Shown: piece by piece, positions 25,601-35,100 of the stretch
How positions within the stretch are numbered: the stretch's first letter is position 1
Layout of the letters: every line of letters starts with the position of its first letter
Translations under genes and position numbers: made by a program
Origin: Xiphophorus maculatus
Taxonomy: Eukaryota; Chordata; Actinopteri; Cyprinodontiformes; Poeciliidae
Length of the DNA: 64,000 nt
Reading direction: 5' to 3'
Assembly: GCF_002775205.1 (NCBI RefSeq)
Contig: NC_036460.1
Coordinates: 2,982,056-3,046,055, forward strand
The notes under the pieces: model-generated
What the model was told of the DNA's origin: nothing
What the model saw: only the letters and a program-made list of their open reading frames with translations
Databases searched by the model: none

Positions 25601-28600
25601 GAAGTGTGAGCAGAGCATTATAAGCAAGCAAAATCGTAAGAAACAAAGAACAGTTCTCACCAGCTGAGACTGGAACCGTTCACGACATAGAGCCGTTGAA
25701 AAGAATCGACTCTCTTGTGAACGACTCAATACTCTCAGTAGGTCTGACTCGGCTTCCTCTGATATAAATAGTCCTGACGTTGTTTTCTTTCCTCTGGTAT
25801 GTTCAATTTTTCTTTATAGTCACCCGGTTTTAAGCCACGTAGCCATTATTATTTTTAGCTAAGCTAACTTGTAGCGTCGCGCTTTGAGCTCAAGTCTCGG
25901 CAATTAAACGGTCGTTTACATGCAGTACCCTCCGGACCACTAGGGGGAGCAGGGTTCTCACAGCTTGAGAAAGGCTGGTTTAAGGTGAAAACAGGAAATG
26001 AACCGATGTGTGTACCTGCAGGGAACCACGAGACGGACAACATGAACCAGATGTACGGGTTTGAAGGCGAGGTCAAAGCCAAATACACAGCCCAGATGTT
26101 CCAGCTGTTCAGTGAGGTCTTCCAGTGGCTTCCTCTTGCTCAGTGCATCAACAACAAAGTTCTGGTAGGTGGTCATAAATGTTTCCGTTTCACTGGATTA
26201 TTATTATTATTCAGTTTGATTTAGGCTTATTTTATGTTTTAATTAAGTGTGTCTGAGGTTCACAGTGCTTTTTGGTGTTAAGTTGTTTCTTATTATTCAT
26301 TTTAGAAAAGTTAACTCACTACAAAAAAAAAAAACAACACAAAATGTTACCAAGTATTTTGGTGGAGTTTCTAGTTCTAGTTCTACTGGTAGGATATTCT
26401 GCTGTGCTGTTTCCTAGCAACCCCAGAAAAGCCAAGCCCGTAACCTAGCAACCCATTTCAAGTTCCATTGGCAACTTGAAATGGGAAAAATGTCTTGTTA
26501 TAAGTAAAATAATCTGCCAGTGGAACTGGAACTTTTTCATCAATATAAAGGAATTATTTACTTTAACCAAGCTCCTATATATTTCTTAAAGGTTGCTTGT
26601 AAGTTAGTTTTCTCTTATTTCAGGTGAAATAAGATATTTGCAGTAGAAACCAGACCAAAAATACTTGACAAGATTTTGTGTTTTTGCAGGGATGTAGTCA
26701 AAGTTTGCCGTACGTCGCCAAACCAGATAAATTTCTCAGTCAGTAACAGAAATTAAATCTAACTCCTAATCATTTGTTGCTATTCTCATCCTTTAACTGT
26801 TGTCTGGTGATGAAATCAAAATATTCCAGGTGTTTAAAAACAGATACTGGAGGATTTGATGCAAAAATAACTTTAAAATAACTCTGACACTTTGCTTTTA
26901 AAACTCCCAGGGTTGGAATAATTTTTAAACTAATTTAAATTAACAACTTAATGCTTATGTTTGATAACTAGGATCAGTTGGGATGTATTTATGACTGAAT
27001 TGAAATTATAATTTTTTTTCTAAATTAATGCAATATAAATTAACTGAATTGAATACAGTAGCCACAACTTGCAGACAATTGATAATAACTATTCTCTACT
27101 GCACCCTTCTGTCCAAACTGGGCAGCCTGGTATATTTTAACGCCACATTAATTATAGGAAACAAGCAAAAACACTTTCTTTTTAGTTTGTTGCATAAAAA
27201 CTGCAAGAAAACTGCAATTGGTGTGCCTCTAATTTAGATAATAATGTGTCATTTAATTTTAAATATTCAGTGAAACAACTGAACTTTAAATCAATCTCCT
27301 ATTTTAAATTAATTCAGAATTTTAACAGTAGTTTAAAAGAACACATTTTAAACAGTGTTCATGTGAAGACATCGTCAGCTTTTAGGTCCCAATATATTAA
27401 TAAAAAAACCCTAATACCTGCTAATGTTTTGATAATGTTGCTCTGTGTCTCAGGTCATGCATGGAGGACTTTTCAGCGAAGACGGTGTCACATTGGAGGA
27501 TCTCAGGAAGATTGATAGGAACAGACAGCCGCCAGACTCGGGTTCGGCCAAACTCCAACATTATAAAACGTCTAAAACAAAACACCTCAGAAAGTTATCT
27601 ACGACGGCGTATCAGAGCCATTGTAGATGGAACAGAAAAGGAGTACAAAATTCAGAGTTTTTTCTTGCATATTTTCTACTTTTCAAACGCAGAAATTTCC
27701 AATTTTTATCTAGAAAATTTCTGTGATGAATTTAAAAATTTCTGTTTCTTCTTGCAAATTTTTGACTTTTGAAACTTAGTCATTTTTAAGATTGATCTAA
27801 AATTTTCTGAGCTTTTCTCCCAAATTTTTGATTGTTCAAACTCAGAAATTTCCAAGATTTTTTCTAGAAAATTTCTGAGCTCAATCTCAAAATCCTTTGG
27901 CAGAAATTAACTCCTCCTTTTTGTCTTTTTGTCCGTCTACCACTGCCCTAACGCTGCCATAATTATCATACCTTCTGCTCTCCTTTCACCAGGTCCGATG
28001 TGCGACCTTCTGTGGTCCGATCCACAGCCTCAGGTGAGTTTGTCTCCGTTGCTTAACACGGACTCTTCCCTTCTCTCCTGTTATCGAGTTATCATGTTGT
28101 CCTCTGTGTCTGGAGCAGAACGGCCGGTCGATCAGCAAGCGAGGCGTGAGCTGTCAGTTTGGTCCCGATGTGACGCAGCACTTCCTGGAGCAGAACAAGT
28201 TGGACTACATCGTGCGAAGTCATGAGGTCAAAGCTGAGGGTTATGAGGTCACTCACTCAGGGAAGTGCATCACCGTGTTCTCAGCACCCAACTACTGGTA
28301 CGTTATGGAACATTTAGCCTTTCATACTGGACATGCCGCTGCAGATATTTGAGGGTTTGATAATGCGAGAAAAGCTTAATAACACAAAATAATCCTAGAA
28401 ATAATATATAGAAAATTAGCTAAATTATTTTTACTAAGTGCAGATCTGCAGACACTTTTTAAGTTTTGAATCTAGAATAATTTACACATCCTTTTCAAAT
28501 CTCACTTCTTTATTTGTTTATTTAAGTATTGCATGTTTAGGTTATTGTTGAGATGGTAGAAACATTTTTTCGGTCATTTTGACTTGAGATGTGACAAAAA

Positions 28601-28917
28601 GTTTGGCCAGCCCTGGAATAAACACTGCTGCTTGCTTCATTTGTCTGTTTCCCCGCTTTCCAACAGTGATCAGATGGGAAACAAAGGCGCATACATCCAC
28701 CTCAGGGGATCAGACCTCAAACCTGAATTTCACCAGTTCACTGCTGTGGTCAGTATATTCTCTGACTGTTATGTTTTCTACAATACAATCATCAATTCTT
28801 CTTGTTGTCAGAACTTTCCGCAGGATTTACCTTTCTGATTCTCTGCCTCCACAGCCTCATCCGAATGTCAAGCCGATGGCGTACGCCAACACGCTAATGC
28901 AGCTGGGGATGATGTAG
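19624..28917 (+). CDS. ppp5c: Serine/threonine protein phosphatase 5, 13 coding exons
   Basis: PP5 is a metal-dependent Ser/Thr phosphatase. Its N-terminal TPR domain docks on Hsp90 and autoinhibits the catalytic domain; it dephosphorylates clients such as Cdc37 and steroid receptors. Coding exons: 19624-19684, 21438-21679, 23745-23892, 23977-24098, 24181-24246, 24715-24813, 24973-25078, 26022-26164, 27454-27541, 27993-28033, 28119-28297, 28667-28748, 28855-28917. They sum to 1440 nt (479 aa; human PP5 is 499, the difference lying at the N-terminus), and all junction phases agree. Three TPRs occupy about residues 8-110. Catalytic motifs are GDTHG (D222, H224), GDFVDRG (D251, D254, R255), GNHE (N283, H284), H332, R380 and H407, each offset by 20 from the human residues. 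The protein ends in QLGMM, the autoinhibitory C-terminal helix of the family. Introns 3, 4 and 10 are only 82-85 nt. The start is the first ATG, in a YY1-type context. Exon borders come from homology and GT-AG sites; intron 9 has a weak donor. Confidence 0.97.
20345..21195. repeat. Interspersed repeat in ppp5c intron 1 with T23 tract
   Basis: The sequence is rich in motifs such as GTTACTCAAGT, AAGTAAAAAGTAC and GTAGCTAGTTACT. Related copies are at about 31265-31620 and 40735-40905. A pure run of 23 T lies at 20771-20793. This resembles the 'ACTTGAGTAA' repeat common in fish genomes; its class was not established. Confidence 0.55.
21700..22445. repeat. Two adjacent copies of an interspersed repeat, ppp5c intron 2
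   Basis: Two diverged units, about 21700-22035 and 22070-22445, share segments such as ATTGTCCCAGA and AATATTGTTGTTTTGAG. A third copy is in thap8 intron 1 at about 33110-33540. There is no coding content, and the family was not identified. Confidence 0.5.
22680..22840 (-). mobile_element. Probable Tc1-like transposase scrap
   Basis: The plus strand reads like the reverse complement of the transposase 3' region of fish Tc1/mariner elements, the region that in intact copies encodes a WPxQSPDLNPIE-type block. Only a short, decayed piece remains in ppp5c intron 2. The identification rests on memory of the family pattern and is tentative. Confidence 0.3.
23080..23545 (+). mobile_element. 3' end of an L2-type LINE in ppp5c intron 2
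   Basis: Near the end one frame reads [18 protein letters not shown] and continues to [12 protein letters not shown] and a stop at about 23358. This is the typical C-terminus of fish L2-clade ORF2. The element then ends in a short 3' UTR and a TGATTGATT-like tail. A second partial copy of the same segment (AGAACTGCAAAAAAGCC onward) follows at about 23546-23600. It is 5'-truncated and non-coding as a whole. Confidence 0.65.
23893..23976 (+). other. ppp5c: ppp5c intron 3, 84 nt, stop-free and a multiple of three
   Basis: The interval has a strong donor (GTAAGT) and a good acceptor (TTTACTCCTGCAG). Splicing it out joins M150 to T151 and I152, as in human PP5. It is exactly 28 codons and has no stop in the reading frame, so retention would add 28 residues to the linker between the TPR and phosphatase domains. 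Whether retention happens is not known from sequence. Confidence 0.85.
24283..24660. mobile_element. Family-C MITE in ppp5c intron 5
   Basis: Inverted ends read AGGATTAGGGCCACTAAAAA on the left and the inverse near 24640-24660. The interior is a degenerate array of an AATTCTGACTTTAATCTCAG-like unit. The ends match those of the elements at 6.9, 15.4, 60.5 and 63.0 kb, most of which have different interiors. Confidence 0.6.
25145..25977. mobile_element. Non-autonomous hAT-type element in ppp5c intron 7
   Basis: Termini are CAGCATTTTTCAAAC and, inverted, CAGCCTTTCTCAAGC. They are flanked by near-identical 8-bp target duplications (GTTTAAAG at 25137-25144, GTTTAAGG at 25978-25985), the hAT signature. 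The element is 833 bp with no transposase frame. Removing it and one duplication leaves an intron of about 102 nt. Its right end lies 44 nt upstream of exon 8 and carries a CTCF-like motif at 25937-25950. Confidence 0.75.
26327..26691. mobile_element. Foldback-A copy with X-box module, ppp5c intron 8
   Basis: This copy keeps most of both arms. In the loop, two diverged inverted X-box-like motifs surround a GAAAAGCCAAGCCC spacer (about 26410-26452). The right end reads TTTTGTGTTTTTGCAGGG. Confidence 0.75.
27655..27905. repeat. AGAAATTT-rich repeat in ppp5c intron 9
   Basis: The region is built of variants of CAGAAATTTTCTAGAAAA and their inverses. Similar tracts lie at 7190-7350 and 14840-15240, and a piece at the window start. 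It looks like a family of self-complementary AT-rich repeats; no ends were defined. Confidence 0.45.
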
Positions 28918-30296
28918 AGGCCGCGCGGCGATGACCTGCAGTCGCTCCCTTCCCTCCCAGCTCAGCCGCTCCGGGGCTTGGTCATGTCGTCGTTCCTGCT
29001 TAGTCTAAGGGGTTTCTCTCCCACACAAACGTCAGCTAGTTGTGGCGCAGAAACCGAGGCGTAGTTCTGATGGGAAGAGAGCGACCTTAGACGAGCCCAG
29101 TCCAGATTTCCTTTTTATTCCATCACGTTGTTTTTTTTCTTTTTCCTGGAGAATTTCTGTTGTCCATTTGCCTGCTTCATGCGTGCCATTACTGAGTTAC
29201 GAAACCAACACTGCAAAAACACCAAATATTACCAAGTATTTTTGTCTAGTTTCAAGTGAAAATATCTTATTACAGTTGAATTAAGACTAAACTAACTTGC
29301 AAAATTATCTTTTCATAAGATATAGAAGCTTGTTTTAAGTAAATAATTCCTTAATTTAGATTAAAAGTACCAATTCCACGGCAGATTATTTCACTTTTAT
29401 CACAGTAAAAATGTCTTGTTATATGTAAATTTATCTGAAAATGGAACTAGTATTTTTCATTGATAAAGGAATTATTTTCCTAAAACAAGCTTCTATATCT
29501 TGCTGAAAAGTTACTTGTAAATTAGTTTTCTTATTTCTAGTGTACTAAGATATTTGCACTAGAGTAGATGAAAAAGACTTGGTAAGATTTAGCATTTTTG
29601 CAGTGAAGACCTGTGGTTTTTAAAACTCCTGATTCGCTCAGCAGATGGCTCGAATTAGCTGGTTTGTACCAAAGATACGTAATGAAAATGATTGTTCGGT
29701 TTTAGCAAGAGGAACTTGTGACTCTGGATATTAGCATCCCCACGTTGGCCTGCATTCACAGTTAAGCAGTTTGCAAAACGGTTTATGGAGCCGCATGTCT
29801 GTCAGTGTTTCTCAAACCAACTTACAGTATGTTCGACTTTTATTTCAAGAATACAAAATCGAACTCTTTGTGATCTAAAAAAAAAAAAACCCACTCTGGG
29901 TACACTTTTAAAGGTGCTGTTTGCCATTAGTGATGTATTTTGCTGGTACAGTTTATTTTGCACTTCTGCATTGCTTCCTGTTGGGGAAGGTACCGCCGCT
30001 CCATGTTTTCATCCTTCGTCGTTGTCGTGCCACAGACTCGGCAGCTCCTGCACAGTCCGCTCATCCAACTAGCTAGCTAGCGAACACTGTTGGCATTCAT
30101 ATTCAGGCTTATTATCCCATGTGTGAATTTCTGCATTACACAAAAACATCCAGAATACAATCCTGTCGTGAAACGCACAGCTATACTGTCTAACGGCCCT
30201 GAACTTTTTAGATAAATGAATACACTTTAGTGTATGTATATATACTGTATCATTTAAAGATTCTGTGTAATGTTTGGAGAAAATTATTGAATTAAA
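28918..30296 (+). other. ppp5c: Probable ppp5c 3' UTR
   Basis: About 1.4 kb after the stop codon has no further coding sequence. A candidate ATTAAA signal is at 30291-30296, followed directly by a genomic A run. A full palindromic Foldback-A element lies inside at 29209-29605. An earlier poly(A) site cannot be excluded, since an ATTAAA also occurs inside the element near 29361. Confidence 0.45.
29209..29605. mobile_element. Full-length Foldback-A in the ppp5c 3' UTR
   Basis: The element runs from CACTGCAAAAACACCAAAT to the inverted end GCATTTTTGCAGTG. The two arms are near-complementary over most of its length, so an RNA read through it could form a long hairpin. It starts 292 nt after the stop codon. 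Confidence 0.85.
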
Positions 30297-30635
30297 AAAA
30301 AAAGACAGTCCAGTGATTTTAGAAACAAACTGGTGTTTTTGTTTATAGGATGCTCGTTTTCCGTGTTAGGAATGTTTGTAGGGCTGCAGAGTGGAGCAGG
30401 TTCAGCAACACCACAAGGAAAACCAGGTACAGTGGATGGATGAAAAAAGATATTTACACATGTTGTTTAAAACATTGTGTTTCCTGATGACTTGGTGTCA
30501 TTTTGACAGGAAGACATAATCAAAGTCTGGCATTAGATTCACAATGAGCTTAAGATGAAACTGACTGTAAATATTTGGAAAAACAACTGAAAGAACCTGC
30601 AAACTGCTTTATCAACAGCTGATTTGGTTTATTAA

Positions 30636-31162
30636 AGGGGCAGCTTCATGTAAAATCGACTTTTTTTGAGCTTTAAGTAATGTTATAATGTTATTCCCTC
30701 GTCAAAAGCATACCTGGAGTGTATCAGGCATGTCTGAGAAATCCTTTAATCGCCATGGCAGCTGTGCAAAACGCCTCAGTGGGCCTAGCTCCGCCTTCAA
30801 GAAATGGCTCCTCCCTCCTCAGACTAGCCAGCAGCAATTAGCAAACACCTGGTGGAACAGCATATCAGCTGAGCTCATTGTAGGAGCTACATCTTTTTGA
30901 AATGCTGGTAAAAAAAAAAAAAATTTTAAAGGGTTAATGGAGGAGCCATGTTTTTGATGACTCCCTGAAGGCAGAGTTTCAGGAAGAGGAGTTTTTAAAG
31001 AGACAGACGCCCAATTTCAAGGCGTTAAATTAAAATGTCAAATTTCTTTTAAGTCATATTTGATTTGTAAAGCATTTTACATATATTTTGTAAGCATTTG
31101 CACAGTTACTCGATTATTGTAAAATTGCACTATAGGCCTGGAAAATACATGATACTGCCCCT
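30636..31162. mobile_element. piggyBac-type MITE with TTAA target duplication
   Basis: The ends AGGGGCAG and CTGCCCCT are inverted repeats, flanked on both sides by TTAA (30632-30635 and 31163-31166), which is diagnostic of piggyBac-class integration. The inverted similarity extends inward (CATGTAAAAT against the inverse of GAAAATACATG). It is 527 bp with no transposase, lying between ppp5c and thap8. Confidence 0.8.
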
Positions 31163-31264
31163 TTAATGATTCGATATTTAAATCTTTTATTAAATATCTT
31201 ATCCACAAAACACCACTTTAGAAATCAAATATACTATCAGATTTAGGTTCAAAACTTGTATTTT

Positions 31265-31620
31265 TTTGTTTACATACAGAGGTGGTTAGAATATCTACAG
31301 ATTTTTCTCAAGAAAGAGTTGCACTACCTTTACACGTTTCCTCAAGTAACAGAATAACTAAACAGAAGAATTTAAATTTAATATTTAAGAGTTTTCATCA
31401 GACAAAAATGCTACAAGTAACTGTATATGCTAGCATAAGGTAAAGTGATATATTTATTCCTTCAAATGGCGCAATATAGAAAATGACAGATCAAAGCTTG
31501 TGAATGAACAAGAGGTCTCACTTCAACATAAACGGTTAAGTAAAGGTAAGCAATTTCCCCGAAGAAAGTTACTCAAGTAACTGTAACTAGTTAGTATTTA
31601 TGTCTGTTAGCATCTCAAAC
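31265..31620. repeat. Interspersed repeat, same family as ppp5c intron 1
   Basis: It shares GTTACTCAAGTAACTGTAACTAG-like motifs with the repeats at 20345-21195 and 40735-40905. No coding content is seen. Confidence 0.45.
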
Positions 31621-31849
31621 TAATGCCTCAATACACTTTCGTTTTAGCCGTTTTCAAAATTTTCTGTTAGACAAGATTAAAACATTTGAACGAGATGCGT
31701 ATTTTAAACGCTTTGCTGTTAAAATGACACTAAACAGTGTTCGTTGTTTTTAGAATTTTGTCTCTATTCATTTTAAAGCAGATAACGGCTTATTCAATCG
31801 AGGTTTGAAATCCATTAGAGCGTTTTGAACCGATTTCACTACATGTAAA

Positions 31850-32136
31850 CGAGCGCCGCTTCGTCTTGTTTACGAACCGACATTTTCGAACCTTCGTGAC
31901 GTCACCGGTCGCGGAGGAACCAATCAGAGTCGAGCGGAGCGTCTCGCAACGTGACAGGTCGCAGGTATTTGACGTGTCCCGTTTTGTCAACCAGCTGATC
32001 GGTCGTTCGTCAGTCCAGCGCCGTGAGTTGACGATACGCGCGACACGAGTTACAGCGGACGTATCACTATAGGAAGGACTTTGGTTTCACCTTGTCATGA
32101 ATCCGGCTGGGTAGGAGGAGAAGAATCCCGGGAGCG
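31850..32136 (+). promoter_or_regulatory. CpG-rich thap8 promoter with CRE and CCAAT motifs
   Basis: CpG density rises sharply relative to the flanks. A full palindromic CRE, TGACGTCA, is at 31897-31904, and CCAATCA is at 31920-31926. A half CRE (TTGACGTG) follows near 31970. There is no TATA box. This is the layout of a housekeeping CpG-island promoter, ending at the thap8 ATG at 32137. The transcription start was not determined. Confidence 0.65.
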
Positions 32137-35100
32137 ATGCCGAAGTACTGCTCGGTTCCGAAGTGCAGGAGCGACTCCGGGAACAGCAGCGAGAGGAAGA
32201 GCTTTTACAAGTCAGTAAGCGTCGTTTGTTTTCTCGTTTTTAACCTCCGAAAACGGTTGATTCAAGTTCACCGGTAGAGATGGCGTCTACACTTACATTT
32301 AGCGAAGACATGGGTAAAAATCACGCTGGACAGAAATAAACCCTGTCCTTTATGAAATAATGTAACTGAAAAAACAGCTTCTGCCTTGAGAAAATGATCT
32401 GATCTATAACAGAGAACGTGCTACAACTAAGCAATGAGGATCTATTACACACTTGTAGGCTTTTGTGTTTAGAAATAATAGATTTTTGTAGATCAGTTTA
32501 TTTTAAAAAATGGCCACAGAGTTGTAAAATACACCCCCCAGAATAACATTTAATTTCACGTATTTATAATATAAAAACTTGGATATTAACAGTTATAAAG
32601 TATTATTTTTCCACAACTAATATTAAAACCAGGATATTCTGAGATTATGAAGTGATTATATTGTTGTTTAAATATTGTAAATGTTTGCCTTTAAATTTAA
32701 TTGTGAAAAATTTTATTTGTATCTCTACTTAAGCGCCTTCATTTTGCTGGGTTTATAAAATGATCAAATCCAATCTCAAGACATTAAAACGAGGGTGCTC
32801 AAAGTGTGGTTCGGGGGCCGTTTATGGTACTTGAAATGGTTTTGTTCGGCCTCAGAAAACAAGTCAAAAATGATAAAACTTTGGCCAACAAAATGGAAAA
32901 CAACTGATGATCCAAATAATTGTTTGTTTGTCTTTTAATAAGGCAACCTTTTATGTTTTGGATCATGCAGATTTTGTAGTTTATAAATGTAGTTTATTGT
33001 TGAGCAGCTAAAACTAAAAATATTGCAAACTAATTTTTTGCATTTTTAATTTAATAAATGTTGTGGCCTGACGGTTGTTTAAATTTGCTGGTGCTTCACA
33101 CAGAGGCCTTTTCACAATAACAAACTTAAAAACTAAATTGTCCCAGAAAGTATTGCGATAAATGACAATATTGTTGTTTTGGAATCCTTTTCAAATAATC
33201 TAACATTAATTTTATAGAGAACATTTATCTTAAGATATTTTAAATATCCAAAAATAAAACACAACTACCAAAAACATTGTTAATAAAAACCATGTGCAAC
33301 ATTTTTTTTTTTTTTACATAAACAAGAATGTAAAATGCATTTATATAGCAGCAATCAGACATTACAATCCAAAAGTTCTTCAAAGACTTAAACATGAAAA
33401 CAAAAACTTACATAAAATGTTGCAGTTTAAGTCTCTGCAAACAAAATTGCCCTTTAAAAAATATTAAATTTAAATGATTTTTCTTTATGATTATCATGTG
33501 ATTTGTTGATTAATTGCTTATTATGACAGGCTCCTCCATAAAACCTCGCTATATATAATAAATGCCTGCTTCATATTTTCCTCTTTGTGTCATTAAAACA
33601 TAATTAGTCTTCTGCTAACTTCTGTTTTCGGCAGAAGTTGTTTTAATCAGCGCAGCAACCTGCAGCTGAGAAAGTAGTCGGATCAAATTACAGCTTATAG
33701 AAACCGAGGGCACAAGCTAAAACTTGATGACTCTGTTTGTTTTGTTTTTAGCTCTGATTCTTTCTGCTTCCATGAACCGCTGTGAGGTTTTCTGTAAACC
33801 CGAGCCGTGTTTCCCCAGGTTCCCGCTCCAGGACTCGGCGCGGCTGCAGCGGTGGGTGAGGAACATGGGCCGGGAGAACTGGACTCCTTCCCGACACCAG
33901 TACATCTGCCACGAACATTTCGCCCCGTCGTGCTTCAAGGTGCGCTGGGGGATCCGCTACCTGGACGCTGACGCCGTGCCGACGGTCTTCCCGGATACCG
34001 AGGTAACGGAAATAAAAACCCTTCGTCAATTAGATTCACTTTTTTCACATTTTCGTTCTTCCATTTGGGTTTATGCCACTTCTAAAAACAAGCACTTAAA
34101 AAAACAAAAACAAGTCAATGTTCTTTGGTGTTTGGACAACAATCTGTGGGCACTTCCCTCGTTACCTAGCAACCCAAGCGGAGCTCCGCCCACTTTATTA
34201 TTAGAAGACGAGGACTATTGTCCATCTGGTTTTATCCACCAAGTGTTTTGTTGTTGACTTTCCATTCAGAAACCACTCGCTGCATTCTTGCTGGTTGTGC
34301 AGGAGGCTCCACTTCTGCTTTTCAAAGCTGCACGGCTGTATAGTTGTGCATCTGTTTGTAGCCATTAAGAGTACTATGTCTCAGCAACACATAGGAGTTT
34401 GTTTTAAGGAAATAATTTCTTAATATTGATAAAAAAAAAAACATTTGTTCCATCGGCAGATAAACTTATAAAAAACATTTTTATCATGATAAAAGTGAAA
34501 TAATTCAACAATATTCAGAAATTATTGACTTAAAACAAGCTCCTATATTTTGCTGAAAAGTTACTGGTAATTTAGTTTAGTTTTATTTCAAGATATTTGC
34601 TCTAAAACTGAATAAGAATGCTCAAGATTTCTTTTTTTTCATTGTAGGTAGCTGAAATATCATTATCTGAGAATAATTTTGAAGCAAAAAAAACAGTTTT
34701 ATGTTCCATAGATTTATGATGACTTGTTAAAAAGAAAGCTTAAAGTATGTACACTTTAATGCAACAACCTCTTCCGGTGCTTATATCAGAGGGTCTTGAA
34801 TTCTGGTTTTATCCTGTTTCGTTCTGTTATTTCTTGTTTAAATGTTTTCTTTTGTTGTTTTTTTCCCCTCCTTTTAATAGAACTGTTTTCTGCCCGGTGA
34901 ATTGCTGTTAAGTTGTTTTGTTTGTGCTAATTCCTGCGTATTTGATTATTCTGCTCAAATCAAATAGGTTAAATTAAACTGACAGAGTTTATTTTTTGCG
35001 TTCAGAAACGGAAAGCGTCAGACGACAACGAGAGGAAGCCGAAGCGCCTGTCGACCGACGGGACGGCAGCCGACCAGACGGTCCGTCTGCTTGAGCTCGC

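Noticed and set aside
25613-25760. Possible exon in ppp5c intron 7
   Set aside because: It lies within the hAT-type element, and PP5 homology passes directly from exon 7 to exon 8.
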